The notes under the pieces were generated by a model. That model saw nothing but the letters and a program-made list of their open reading frames with translations. It ran no database searches and was not told the origin of the DNA. The translations under genes were made by a program, and so were the position numbers. A DNA stretch of 64,000 bases, taken from contig NZ_VIVK01000003.1 in assembly GCF_007828865.1 (NCBI RefSeq), positions 248,001 through 312,000 of the forward strand, read 5' to 3'. The stretch is from Kribbella amoyensis (lineage in GTDB: Bacteria > Actinomycetota > Actinomycetes > Propionibacteriales > Kribbellaceae). Shown piece after piece: positions 1 through 8,957 of the stretch. Position 1 is the stretch's first letter; each line of letters begins with the position of its first letter.

Positions 1-1295
1 CCCGCCCGGTCGTTGCCGAGCACATCGGTCGAGACGCCCGTGTCGAACGGGGTGGTCGCCTGGTCGTCGGCCGCGACCGGCGGAGGCGGCGGCGCGATCA
101 CGACGAGGTGGTCCTCGACCTCACCGGCGTCCGCAGCACCGGTCGGCGACTCCACTTGGGCGGCCGTGTAGCCGACCCGGACTCGCGCGGACGTCGTACC
201 GGGCTTGGGGCGCGGGAAGTCGGACCAGTTCAGCGTCGCCGCACTCTGCCCGGCCGCGAACGTGGCGCAGGACCGCTCGGCCGGCTGGAACTTGCCGTCG
301 CCGTCGAGGTCGATCCAGCCGCACACCCGGCCCGGCTTCGACGCGCCGCTCAGCGTCACCGGCACGGAGTACGACTTGGCGGTGACGAGCAGGTGCTCGA
401 AGGTCGCACCGTCGTCACCCGCGTCGGGCATCGCCGGGCCGGCGGTCGCGTTGGCGACTTCCGCGTTGTCCGCGGTCGCCTCGGCGCCGAGCCGGACGTC
501 GCTGAGGACGGACCAGGCCGCGCCGTACGACGCGGGCGCGTCGCCGAAGTCCTCGCCGGTCGACGCGACGATCGAGAAGACGTCGCCGGAGGTGGGCGTG
601 TTGAACGCGGGGAGCTTCGGGTTCTTCGTGAACACCGCGGTGACGTCGAACGCGACCGACGTGACGACACCGTTCACCTGGACCGACCCGCAGGCCGCCG
701 TCGCCGAGGCTTCCGGTCCGCCGCCGGTGTCGGTGTTGACGCAGTTCGGTCCAGCGTCGGGGTTCGCGGCCGTGATCGTGTCGGAGGTGACGGCCAGGTT
801 GTTGCCCTGGCCCACCTTCCGCAGGCTCAGCCCGGCCGTGGCCAGCTTCAGCACGGAGTGCAGCTCGGACTGAGCGCTCGGCCGGCCGTTCACCGTCCGG
901 GTGGCCGCGCCGCCGATCCCGGCCAGGTGCAGGACCGGATCACGGACCGGCTGGGAGAACGTGATCGTCACCGTGCCCCGGTCACCGCAGCTCCCGGTGG
1001 CGGCGCACGTGCCCGTGTTCACGACGAGATCCTGGGCCGGCGTGGTCCGCGCGATCGCCGGCGCGTACGTCGTGGCGGTGGTGCCGCGGACTCCGGCGGT
1101 CGTTGCGTCCAGCAACTCGGTCGCGCCACGGACCGCGATCGTCTGGGTGAGCCGGGAACCCGGCATCGTCGCGGTCGCGGTGTCGCCTTGACCGAACGGC
1201 GCGACCGGCACCTGGTATGCGGTGGCCGTCGGCGCGCTCACGGCCAGGACCAACACGACGGCGAGCCATCGCCCGCCGGACTTCCACCCCGCCAT
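1..1295 (-). CDS. Secreted GEVED / CshA-repeat-like surface protein (3' end outside window)
   Basis: I translated this frame by hand because it runs open off the left edge. It starts at ATG 1295 behind a GGGAGGGG ribosome site. Residues 1-27 form a Sec signal peptide ending near TATA-YQ. A Thr/Ala/Gly-rich region follows. Then comes an EDFGDAP-x-SYG stretch and, about 120 residues later, a GEVEDH motif; this spacing is characteristic of the GEVED domain of bacterial surface proteins. An acidic DLDGDGKF loop looks like a calcium site. The last visible residues (ADDQATTPFDTG then DVLGND) look like the start of a CshA-type or Ig-like fibril repeat, so more repeats and possibly a wall anchor should lie to the left. 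Likely role: extracellular adhesin or matrix protein. The fold calls rest on motif recognition only. Confidence 0.75.
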   Translation of the reverse strand, partial: MAGWKSGGRWLAVVLVLAVSAPTATAYQVPVAPFGQGDTATATMPGSRLTQTIAVRGATELLDATTAGVRGTTATTYAPAIARTTPAQDLVVNTGTCAATGSCGDRGTVTITFSQPVRDPVLHLAGIGGAATRTVNGRPSAQSELHSVLKLATAGLSLRKVGQGNNLAVTSDTITAANPDAGPNCVNTDTGGGPEASATAACGSVQVNGVVTSVAFDVTAVFTKNPKLPAFNTPTSGDVFSIVASTGEDFGDAPASYGAAWSVLSDVRLGAEATADNAEVANATAGPAMPDAGDDGATFEHLLVTAKSYSVPVTLSGASKPGRVCGWIDLDGDGKFQPAERSCATFAAGQSAATLNWSDFPRPKPGTTSARVRVGYTAAQVESPTGAADAGEVEDHLVVIAPPPPPVAADDQATTPFDTGVSTDVLGNDRA

Positions 1296-1386
1296 CCGGC
1301 CCCTCCCGAGCACGCACGTCAGCACTTGCGACGGCCTCGGGGCGAAACGGGCCAGCGTAGAGCTAACGCCCGACGCGAGCCCGATG

Positions 1387-3696
1387 TTACGGGGTCGGCA
1401 GCTCGTAGATGCGGACCATGCCGATGCTGTGTCGCCGCTGAGCGAGGTGGTCGAGCGCGGGCGAGACGGGTCCGTCGTGCAGATCCGCGTAGAGCCAGCG
1501 CACCCGGTAGTGGTCGCGTAACCGCTCCAGGGCGGCGGGGCTCGGTTGGTAGAGGGCCCGCTCGGTCGCGGCGACGCGGTCCGGCCACGGTGAGGGCTGC
1601 TCGGTGTAGCGCCGGCCGTTGACGTTCTGCCGGGCCATCGCCTCCTGCGTGTACGCCCAGCCCTCGATCAGGGCGCGCCGCCCGCCGATCCCGCTGACCA
1701 CGTACCCCCGCGCGTCGCAGCCCGGCCGTTGCGGACCCGGTGGACGGCAGTAGGTGTTCGTGGCAACGACGTCGGTGGGGCGGGCGTTCTGTGCGAGCCA
1801 GAGCGCCGCGTCGGCCTCGTCCGCGGAGACGCGCCACGGGGCGGCGGAGAAGGTCTGCGCGTGATGTCCACCCAAGCGGCGCACGTTGATGGCGGTGGTG
1901 GTTGCCGTCGGCACCAGGAGGACGGTGACGAGCGCGATGATTCCACCGAGTCCCGCGAGCCGGGGCCAGCGGCGGGTCAGTACGGGCCAGAGCAGGACGA
2001 CGACCACGGTGAGCAGCGCCACCGCGATCATCGGACGCGCGACAGTGAGCAGCCGGTCGAGCTGTGGACCTGTCGGACGTCCCTTTGTCCAAAGCAGCGC
2101 TGCTCCGTAGCTGATCGCGAGCCCTGTGGACACGGCGGCGACCAGGAACGCGGTCCGCCGTCGGTCCTGCACCTGACGCATCAGGGTTGCTGCCAGCCAG
2201 GCCAGCGCCGCCAGACTGAACGGGACCACGCTGCGCACGAAGTACGACTCGCTGGCCGACGGGTGGTCGACCAGCAGGAAGCCGGCCCACCCCGCGACCA
2301 GTCCGCCGAGCAGGAACCAGCCGAGCGGATCGCAGCGCAGCCGGCGGTTGCCGAGCACGGCGTACCCGGCGAGCGCGGTGGCCTGCGCGATCAGGAGAAG
2401 TCCGAGGATGACCAGGCCACCGATGACGGACAAGGTACGGCCCGACGCGAGGGCGGGGAGGAGCAGTCCGCCTTCGCCGGCCCTGGTCGCGTCCGCGGTC
2501 GCCGCGCGGTACCCGGCTTGGAGTTTGACCACGGCGAGGAACTGGACGCCCGATCCGCTCGTGCTGCCCGCGACCGTGAGCATCGTGCCGACGCCGGACG
2601 CGACCAGCAGCGCGCCGGCGACGACGAACCGACGCGGCAGCCTGCGATCGCGGACGAGCAGGAAGAGCGCGGCCAGTCCGACGGCACCGATCAGGATCGG
2701 CAGGATGGTCGGCTTCGCTCCCCCGCCGACCAGGGCGACGGCGATCGCGAGGATCCACAGTCCCTTCGGCTGGCGGCCGCGGAACAGCAGCTCGACCAGG
2801 AACACGGCCGCGACCGTCCCTGCGAGCAGGCCGAACGTCTGCGACGGGCTGATGAGGCTCAGCGGCGGCCAGAGATCGACCGAGTTGCCGACGAGCAAGC
2901 CCACCTGCGGACCGGCCAACGCCGCCGCCGCGAGGACGCCCGTCCACCACGCGCGGCTGATCGTCCGGGCCAGGGTCGCGCAGACCAGCAGAGCGACGAC
3001 CAGAAGCGGGATCAGCCAGAGCCGGTAGAGCACCAGGATCGGCGAGAGCTTCGTGATGTCGACCGCGGCGGCCATGTCGGCGTTCGCGAACCAGTGGTAG
3101 TCGAGCGACTCCCCGGCCACCTGCGGCAACTGCGGCGGCACGGAACGGACCAGCTCGTTCACCATGGACAAGTGGTAGAGCAGGTCCGGGTAGTACGCGA
3201 CCCCGTCGGGCGGCATCGGGTGGTACGCGAACACGCCGAACGTGGCTCCGCCGACCGCCACCGTGGCGGCGATGACCAGGCCCCACGTCCACCACAACGG
3301 GAGCGGCTGCGGTTCGGTGATCCGCCAGTGGGCGCGGAGCGCGGGTAATGCCGCAAAGACGGCGAGCAGGGTGAGCGGCCAGGCGATCAGCGCGCTCTGG
3401 ATGCCGAGTGCGGTGAACAGCGCCCACCCGGCGAGCTGGAACGCGCAACCGACCACGGTGCCGAGCCCCACGTCCTCGGCCCAGTTGCCGGTGCTCCGCC
3501 AGAGCGCCCGGAGCAGCAGGACGCCGGGGAGCACCAGGCAGCCCGCGAAGTACAGGGCGTAGCGGAGCAGGGCTCCCGGTGGTACGCCCGTGCTGAGCAG
3601 GCCGGCGACCGCGACGACGAGGGGAAGGGCCCAGGGCAACCATCGCGCGGTGGGCCGCCTCGTGACGGTGACCGGTGTCGCGGTCAGCGTGTCCAT
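1387..3696 (-). CDS. Polytopic membrane glycosyltransferase, GT-C-like
   Basis: 769-residue membrane protein with about 12 hydrophobic segments and a soluble C-terminal domain of about 150 residues that contains two cysteines (TYCRPPGPQRPGC). The extracytoplasmic loop near residues 165-215 carries DLLYHLSMVNEL and ESLDYHWFANAD, a pattern seen in GT-C-type lipid-phosphate-sugar-dependent transferases. The start is ATG 3696, five bases after the stop of the GT2 gene, so the two are probably cotranscribed: the GT2 enzyme would make polyprenyl-phosphate sugar and this protein would transfer it outside the cell. The frame stays open far upstream of the start, but those residues are antisense-like and overlap the GT2 gene, so I excluded them. 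The acceptor cannot be told from sequence. Confidence 0.75.
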   Translation of the reverse strand: MDTLTATPVTVTRRPTARWLPWALPLVVAVAGLLSTGVPPGALLRYALYFAGCLVLPGVLLLRALWRSTGNWAEDVGLGTVVGCAFQLAGWALFTALGIQSALIAWPLTLLAVFAALPALRAHWRITEPQPLPLWWTWGLVIAATVAVGGATFGVFAYHPMPPDGVAYYPDLLYHLSMVNELVRSVPPQLPQVAGESLDYHWFANADMAAAVDITKLSPILVLYRLWLIPLLVVALLVCATLARTISRAWWTGVLAAAALAGPQVGLLVGNSVDLWPPLSLISPSQTFGLLAGTVAAVFLVELLFRGRQPKGLWILAIAVALVGGGAKPTILPILIGAVGLAALFLLVRDRRLPRRFVVAGALLVASGVGTMLTVAGSTSGSGVQFLAVVKLQAGYRAATADATRAGEGGLLLPALASGRTLSVIGGLVILGLLLIAQATALAGYAVLGNRRLRCDPLGWFLLGGLVAGWAGFLLVDHPSASESYFVRSVVPFSLAALAWLAATLMRQVQDRRRTAFLVAAVSTGLAISYGAALLWTKGRPTGPQLDRLLTVARPMIAVALLTVVVVLLWPVLTRRWPRLAGLGGIIALVTVLLVPTATTTAINVRRLGGHHAQTFSAAPWRVSADEADAALWLAQNARPTDVVATNTYCRPPGPQRPGCDARGYVVSGIGGRRALIEGWAYTQEAMARQNVNGRRYTEQPSPWPDRVAATERALYQPSPAALERLRDHYRVRWLYADLHDGPVSPALDHLAQRRHSIGMVRIYELPTP

Positions 3697-3701
3697 GGTG
3701 A

Positions 3702-4682
3702 TCAAGCTCGGAGCGTTTCCCGCACGAGCGGCTGATGCCCCGGATCCTCCAGGCTGTCGTAGCCGACCAGGAACTTCGGCCGCTTCTGACTCGACTGGAA
3801 CAACCTGGCCACGTACTCCCCGAGCAGTCCCAGGCACAGCAACTGCAGGGCGCCGATGACGCACACCGCGAGCACCGTGGAAGTCCAGCCGGGGATGCTC
3901 TGCCCGGACACCTTGATCACCAGCGCGCCGATTCCGAAGCCGACCGACAGCAGTCCGCCGAGCAGGCCGAGCCACGTCGCCAGCCGCAGCGGCGCCGCCG
4001 AGAACGCGGTGACGCTGTCGAACGCGAGCCGGAACATCTTGCTCACCGTGTACTTGGTCGCCCCGGCCGCACGCTCGGCCCGCGCGTACTTCACCTCGGC
4101 ACTCGGGAATCCCAGCCACGGAATCACCAGCCGGAACACGCGACCGTCCTCGGGCAACGCGTTCACCGCGTCCACCACGCGCCGCGAGACCAACCGGAAG
4201 TCCCCCGCGTCGAACGGGATCTCCCGACCGACCAAGCGGCACATCAGCCGGTAATACAGCCGCGCCGTCGTCCGCTTGACCCAGGTGTCGGCCGATCGGT
4301 CCGACCGGACGCCGTACACGACGTCGACGTCCCGCTCGCGTGCCGCGGTGAGCATGTCGGCGATGACCTCGGGTGGATCCTGCAGATCGGCGTCGATCGT
4401 GACGAGGTACCTCCCACGGGCGCGGCGGAATCCGGCCGACAACGCCGCCTGGTGCCCGGAGTTGCGGAGCAGGCGGACCAGGCGGAGCTGAGGCCAGTCG
4501 TCCGCGGCCGCGAGCAGTAGCGAGGCGGTCGCGTCGCGGGAACCGTCGTCGACGACGAGCAGTTCGTAGCTCGGGCCGAGTCCGTCGAGCAGTGGGCGCA
4601 TCCGGGCGAAGAACATCGGCACCACCTCCTGCTCGTCGTACATCGGCACCACGACGGAGAGCTCCGGATCCGTGTCCCGCAT
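3702..4682 (-). CDS. GT2 polyprenyl-phosphate glycosyltransferase (DPM/GtrB-like)
   Basis: 326 residues. The N-terminal GT-A domain starts SVVVPMYDEQEV and carries VVDDGSRDAT (nucleotide binding) and TIDADLQDPPEV, the acidic metal site of polyprenyl-phosphate mannose or glucose synthases. Two C-terminal transmembrane helices (about residues 230-255 and 265-290) followed by GEYVARLFQSSQKRPKF are typical of the GtrB/ArnC-type subgroup. Expected reaction: transfer of a sugar from UDP- or GDP-sugar to undecaprenyl- or decaprenyl-phosphate on the inner membrane face. ATG 4682 follows a GGGGG stretch. It lies directly upstream of the GT-C-like gene, its likely consumer. Confidence 0.88.
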   Translation of the reverse strand: MRDTDPELSVVVPMYDEQEVVPMFFARMRPLLDGLGPSYELLVVDDGSRDATASLLLAAADDWPQLRLVRLLRNSGHQAALSAGFRRARGRYLVTIDADLQDPPEVIADMLTAARERDVDVVYGVRSDRSADTWVKRTTARLYYRLMCRLVGREIPFDAGDFRLVSRRVVDAVNALPEDGRVFRLVIPWLGFPSAEVKYARAERAAGATKYTVSKMFRLAFDSVTAFSAAPLRLATWLGLLGGLLSVGFGIGALVIKVSGQSIPGWTSTVLAVCVIGALQLLCLGLLGEYVARLFQSSQKRPKFLVGYDSLEDPGHQPLVRETLRA

Positions 4683-4875
4683 GTCCCCCGCAACCCCCTG
4701 GTGCTGGTCTCGACCACCTCATCCGAAGGAACGCCGAGAAACCGGTGATATTCACGACCGTGGCCGAACTGGCGGCGACTTGCCACCCATTCGCAACACA
4801 CCACGCCTCAGAGAGACGACCCACGAGCCCGGTTGGTTGTCAGCGGACCCGGCTTCGGCTGCTGCGATGAGTGGA

Positions 4876-6432
4876 TCAGGGTGCGGAAATGGCTACCGCG
4901 CCGGTGCGCCGGGGGTCGCCGACGGCGCGGAGGCCGTCGGCCGGGTCCCAGAAGGCGGCCGCGACGCCGCCGAAGTACATCGAGTGCGGTGGCATCGGCC
5001 GGGTCGGCAGATTGGTCGACCCGGAGACCGGCAGGTCGTCCTCGAAGTCCACCACCACGTCCTGGCGGACCCGGACGTGCAGCCGCGGATGCTCGACCGC
5101 CTCCTCCAGCGACAGACCACCGTGCGTGTACAGCGCGTAGACCTGCGCGATCGCGGTCGGGATCCGGTCCGACCCGGGCGAGCCGAGTGCGAGCATCGCC
5201 CCGTCGCTGTCCCGGCGGGCGACGCTGGGGGCCATGTTCGAGGTGAGGCGGGTGCCTGGGGCGAGGCTGTGCGGACCGCCGTACACGAGCTCCTGCTCAC
5301 CGAGGGCGTTGTTCAGCCAGATGCCGGTCCCCGGGGTCATCACGCCCGACCCGTACCCGGACGAGACCGTGATCGCGCAAGCGTCGCCCACGTCGTCGAC
5401 CACCGAGACGGTCGCCGTACTCGGTGAACCGAGCGCGCGTGGATCCCCGGCCGAGGCGAGGTCGAGCAGCTTCTCCCCCGCGAGCCGGCGGACGTCCTCG
5501 TCGCCGAGCTCGGCGAGCCGGCGACCGAGGACGGCGTGCTGGACCTCGATCAGCCGCTCCAGCTCGGTCTGGCCCCAGCCACCCTGCGCCGGGACACCGT
5601 CGAGCAAGGCGAGCATCGCCGCCGCCGCGACCCCACCGACGGCCGGTGGCGGATTGGTCGCCAGGCTCCAGCCGTTCTGCTTGACCACCAAGGCCGGGCG
5701 GACGACGGCCTCGTACGCGGCCAGGTCCTCGGCGGTCAGCAGGCCGTCGTTCGCGGCCATGTCGTGGACCAGGTGCCGGGCCAGCTCACCGGTGTACATC
5801 GTCTCGGCGCCCTCGGCGGCGATCAGCTCGAGCGCCTCGGCCAGCTCGGGGATCACCACCAGCGACCCGGCCTTGAGCACCACGCCGTCGTCGTCGTGCA
5901 CGACCCGGTGACTCGGCCGGTGCCAGCCGAAGATGATGTCGTGGGTGAAGCCGAGGTAGTACCCCGACGTACGGCTGAGCGTGAATCCCTCACGGGCGAC
6001 CTCGATCGCCGGCCGCACTACCTCGTGCCACGGCGCCTTGCCCGACCGCTGGTGGGCCAGGTCGAGCGCCTTCATCCCACCCGGCGTCGCGACCGAACCA
6101 TGGCCGACCGTCGTGGTGGTCCCGCCGCCGTAGTCGGTGGTCACGTCCCAGACCCCACGGCCGAACCGGTCGGCCGGAAGTCCACGGCCGGGCATCTCCA
6201 CCCAGCCGTCCACGGTCACCGGCGCGCCGCCGGCCACCTGCAACGTGACGAACCCACCCGACGCGGGCGAGACCACGCCGATCTCGTTCACCATCGTCAC
6301 CAAGGTCGCGGCGATCGCGGCGTCCACCGCGTTGCCGCCCTCGGCAGCGACCCGCACCCCCGCGTCGGCGGCCGCCCGGTTCGGCGCGGCGACCGCCACC
6401 CGCGGTGTCTTCGCGGAGCGGGGATGGTTCAT
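4876..6432 (-). CDS. Gamma-glutamyltransferase-family protein, cytoplasmic form
   Basis: 518 residues from ATG 6432, three bases after the pheT stop, so probably the third gene of the pheS-pheT transcript. The family signature is complete enough to assign: an early GGNAVDAAIAATL helix, SGGF, the ADDLAAY-like LLTAEDLAAYEAVVR, and near residue 330 PSTATVSVVDD, where the first Thr aligns with the catalytic N-terminal nucleophile of the small subunit (usually TTH-F/L-S). The second Thr and His of that motif are replaced. LGSPGSDRIPTAIAQV and EEAVEHPRLHV follow. There is no signal peptide, unlike periplasmic GGTs. Possible roles are gamma-glutamyl hydrolysis or transfer, or a related N-terminal-nucleophile amidase; the changes around the nucleophile leave the substrate open. 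Confidence 0.82.
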   Translation of the reverse strand: MNHPRSAKTPRVAVAAPNRAAADAGVRVAAEGGNAVDAAIAATLVTMVNEIGVVSPASGGFVTLQVAGGAPVTVDGWVEMPGRGLPADRFGRGVWDVTTDYGGGTTTTVGHGSVATPGGMKALDLAHQRSGKAPWHEVVRPAIEVAREGFTLSRTSGYYLGFTHDIIFGWHRPSHRVVHDDDGVVLKAGSLVVIPELAEALELIAAEGAETMYTGELARHLVHDMAANDGLLTAEDLAAYEAVVRPALVVKQNGWSLATNPPPAVGGVAAAAMLALLDGVPAQGGWGQTELERLIEVQHAVLGRRLAELGDEDVRRLAGEKLLDLASAGDPRALGSPSTATVSVVDDVGDACAITVSSGYGSGVMTPGTGIWLNNALGEQELVYGGPHSLAPGTRLTSNMAPSVARRDSDGAMLALGSPGSDRIPTAIAQVYALYTHGGLSLEEAVEHPRLHVRVRQDVVVDFEDDLPVSGSTNLPTRPMPPHSMYFGGVAAAFWDPADGLRAVGDPRRTGAVAISAP

Positions 6433-6434
6433 GG

Positions 6435-8957
6435 TCAGCCGACTCGCTGGACGGCGCCGAAGCGGTCGACGGTGACCTGGACCGCGGCCTGCCGGGCCTC
6501 GGCGACCTCGGTCTCGGTGAGGGTGCGGTCCGGGGCGCGGAACCGGAGCGCGAACGCGAGCGACTTCTTGCCCTCGCCGATCTGCTCGCCGGTGTAGAGG
6601 TCGAACAGCCGGATCGACTCCAGCAGCTCGCCGGCGCCCTCGACCAGCGCCGCCTCCACGTCCGCCGCGGAGACGTCGGCCGCGACGATCAACGCCACGT
6701 CCTCCTTCGCCACCGGGTACGACGAGAACGGGTGCGCGGTGACCGACTCCGGACCGGCCTCGATCAGCGCGTCCAGGTCGAGCTCGAGCGCGCTCGACCG
6801 GGCCGGCAGCCCGAACGCCTGGCAGACCTTCGGGTGCAGCTCCCCCGCGTGACCGACGACCTTGCCGCCCACGGACAGCTCGGCGCACCGGCCGGGGTGC
6901 CACGGCGCCAGCTCGACGTTCCGCAGGACCGGCTCGACGCCGACCGCGGCCGCGACCGTCCGGGCGACCTGCACGGCCTCGGCCCAGGTGACCGGCTGGC
7001 CCTTGCCCCACCAGCCGGCGGGGACGCGGGATCCGGTCAGCACGGCGCCGAGGTGGAGCGGCTGCTCCGGCAGCGCGGCGTCGAGGGCCGCGATCTCCTC
7101 GTCGCTCGGCCGCCCCGCGACCGAGGGCAGCGGGGCCGTCTTCGCGTCCGGGCGCGGCTTGAAGACCAGGCTGGTCTGGTAGATCGCCAGATCACCGGCG
7201 CCTCGTCCGACGTTGCGCTCGGCCGTCCGGAGCAGGGTCGGTAGCAGCGTGGTCTGCAGCGACGGCTCCTCGTCGGACAGCGGGTTCACCAGCTTGACCG
7301 TCGTGCGGCGCGGGTCGTCCGCGGGCAGCCCGAGCGCGTCGAAGTCGGCCTCGCCGGTGAACGGGTACGCCACCACCTCGGTGAAGCCGGCCCCGACCAA
7401 CGCGGTCGCGACCCGGCGGCGCCGCCGCTGCGACACGGTCAGCCCTTGACCACCAGGCGCGGCCGGCAGGATCGACGGCACGTTGTCGTACCCGTACAGC
7501 CGGATGACCTCTTCGGCGAAATCGTTGGGGTCCCGCAGATCCGGGCGCCAGGTCGGCGGCGTCACCGTGATCAGGTCGGCTGCCACGCTCGCGCCGACGG
7601 CCAACGGGGCCGGCTCCGCACCGGCCGCGGCGGGCACCACGGTGCAGCCGACCGACTCGAGGTGCCGGACCGATTCCTCGGCCGAGATCGGTGCGCCGGC
7701 GACCAGCGTGGCGTGGTCGGCCCGGAGGGTGACCGGCTCGGGCAGGGCCTGGGTGTCGACGACGGTCTCGTCGGGCTCGATCGTGCCACCGGCCAGTTCG
7801 GCGAGCAGGTCGGCGACCCGCTGCGCGGCGTACCGCGGCAGGGCCGGGTCGACGCCACGCTCGAACCGGCGGGACGCCTCGGACGACAACTTGTGCCGGC
7901 GCGACGCCCGGGCGATCACGATCGGGTCGAAGTGCGCCGCCTCGATCACCACGGTGGTGGTCGAGGCGGAGATCTCGGTGGACGCGCCGCCCATCACGCC
8001 GGCGATCCCGATCGGGCCGGAGTCGTCGGTGATCAACAGGTCCTCGGGGTCCAGCTCACGGGTCTGGTCGTCCAGCGTCATCAGCTTCTCGCCGGCACTC
8101 GCCCGGCGGACCACGATCGCGCCGCTGAGCCGGTCCTTGTCGTACCCGTGGATCGGCTGGCCGAGCTCGAGCATGACGTAGTTCGTCACGTCGACGCCGA
8201 TCGAGATCGGGCGCATCCCGGCCGCGATCAGCCGGCGCTGCAGCCACCGCGGGGACAGCGCCTTGGGGTCGATCCCGGTCACCGTCCGGGTGACGAAGAC
8301 GCCGCAGCCCTCGGCGTCGTCCACGCGCACCGCGTACCCACCCTCGCCGGCGCCGGTGAGCTTCAACGCGGCCGGGTCGGTCAGCGGCACGCCGTACGCC
8401 GTGGCGGCCTCGCGGGCGACGCCGCGGATCGACAGGCAGTAGCCGCGGTCCGGGGTGACGGCGATGTCCAGGGTGTCGTCGCGCAGCCCGAGCAGCTCGA
8501 TCGCGTCGTCACCCGGGGTCGCCTCGCCCGGCTCCAGGACGACGATGCCGTTCGAGCCGTCGTCGCCGAGGCCGAGCTCGGTGCTGGAGCAGATCATCCC
8601 GTTCGAGACGTGGCCGTAGGTCTTGCGCGCGGAGATCGCGAACCCACCCGGCAGGACCGCGCCCGGCAGCACGACGACGACGAGGTCACCGACCTCGAAG
8701 TTGTGCGCGCCGCAGACGACCCACTGCGGCTCGTCGGCGCCGATGTCGAGCGAGACCCAGCGGATGGTCTTGCCGTTCTTCTGCGGCTCGTTCTCCAGCG
8801 TGAGCACCTTGCCGACCACCAGCGGACCGGTCAGGTCCGACTCGTCGACGGTCTCCACCTCGAGGCCGGCCCGGATCAGCTTCTCGGCGACCTGGCGCCC
8901 GGTCACCCCGGCCGGCAGCTCGACGTACTCCCGAAGCCATGACAGTGGGACCCGCAT
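6435..8957 (-). CDS. pheT: Phenylalanine--tRNA ligase beta subunit
   Basis: 840 residues, the usual length for bacterial PheT. It begins MRVPLSWLREYV, followed by the EMAP-like tRNA-binding OB domain (GKVLTLENEPQKNGKTIRW; NGMICSSTELGL), the B3/B4 editing domain, the B5 domain, and a C-terminal FDX-ACB anticodon-binding domain (HPFSSYPVAKEDVALIV, RLFDLYTGEQIGEGKKSLAF). With PheS it forms the alpha2-beta2 enzyme that charges tRNA-Phe; this subunit edits Tyr-tRNA-Phe. ATG 8957 shares a base with the pheS TGA, so translation is coupled. Confidence 0.98.
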   Translation of the reverse strand: MRVPLSWLREYVELPAGVTGRQVAEKLIRAGLEVETVDESDLTGPLVVGKVLTLENEPQKNGKTIRWVSLDIGADEPQWVVCGAHNFEVGDLVVVVLPGAVLPGGFAISARKTYGHVSNGMICSSTELGLGDDGSNGIVVLEPGEATPGDDAIELLGLRDDTLDIAVTPDRGYCLSIRGVAREAATAYGVPLTDPAALKLTGAGEGGYAVRVDDAEGCGVFVTRTVTGIDPKALSPRWLQRRLIAAGMRPISIGVDVTNYVMLELGQPIHGYDKDRLSGAIVVRRASAGEKLMTLDDQTRELDPEDLLITDDSGPIGIAGVMGGASTEISASTTTVVIEAAHFDPIVIARASRRHKLSSEASRRFERGVDPALPRYAAQRVADLLAELAGGTIEPDETVVDTQALPEPVTLRADHATLVAGAPISAEESVRHLESVGCTVVPAAAGAEPAPLAVGASVAADLITVTPPTWRPDLRDPNDFAEEVIRLYGYDNVPSILPAAPGGQGLTVSQRRRRRVATALVGAGFTEVVAYPFTGEADFDALGLPADDPRRTTVKLVNPLSDEEPSLQTTLLPTLLRTAERNVGRGAGDLAIYQTSLVFKPRPDAKTAPLPSVAGRPSDEEIAALDAALPEQPLHLGAVLTGSRVPAGWWGKGQPVTWAEAVQVARTVAAAVGVEPVLRNVELAPWHPGRCAELSVGGKVVGHAGELHPKVCQAFGLPARSSALELDLDALIEAGPESVTAHPFSSYPVAKEDVALIVAADVSAADVEAALVEGAGELLESIRLFDLYTGEQIGEGKKSLAFALRFRAPDRTLTETEVAEARQAAVQVTVDRFGAVQRVG

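Noticed and set aside
3697..4824. Extension of the GT-C gene to an upstream ATG at 4824
   Set aside because: The extra 376 residues lack any membrane or domain pattern and lie in another frame of the well-supported GT2 gene.
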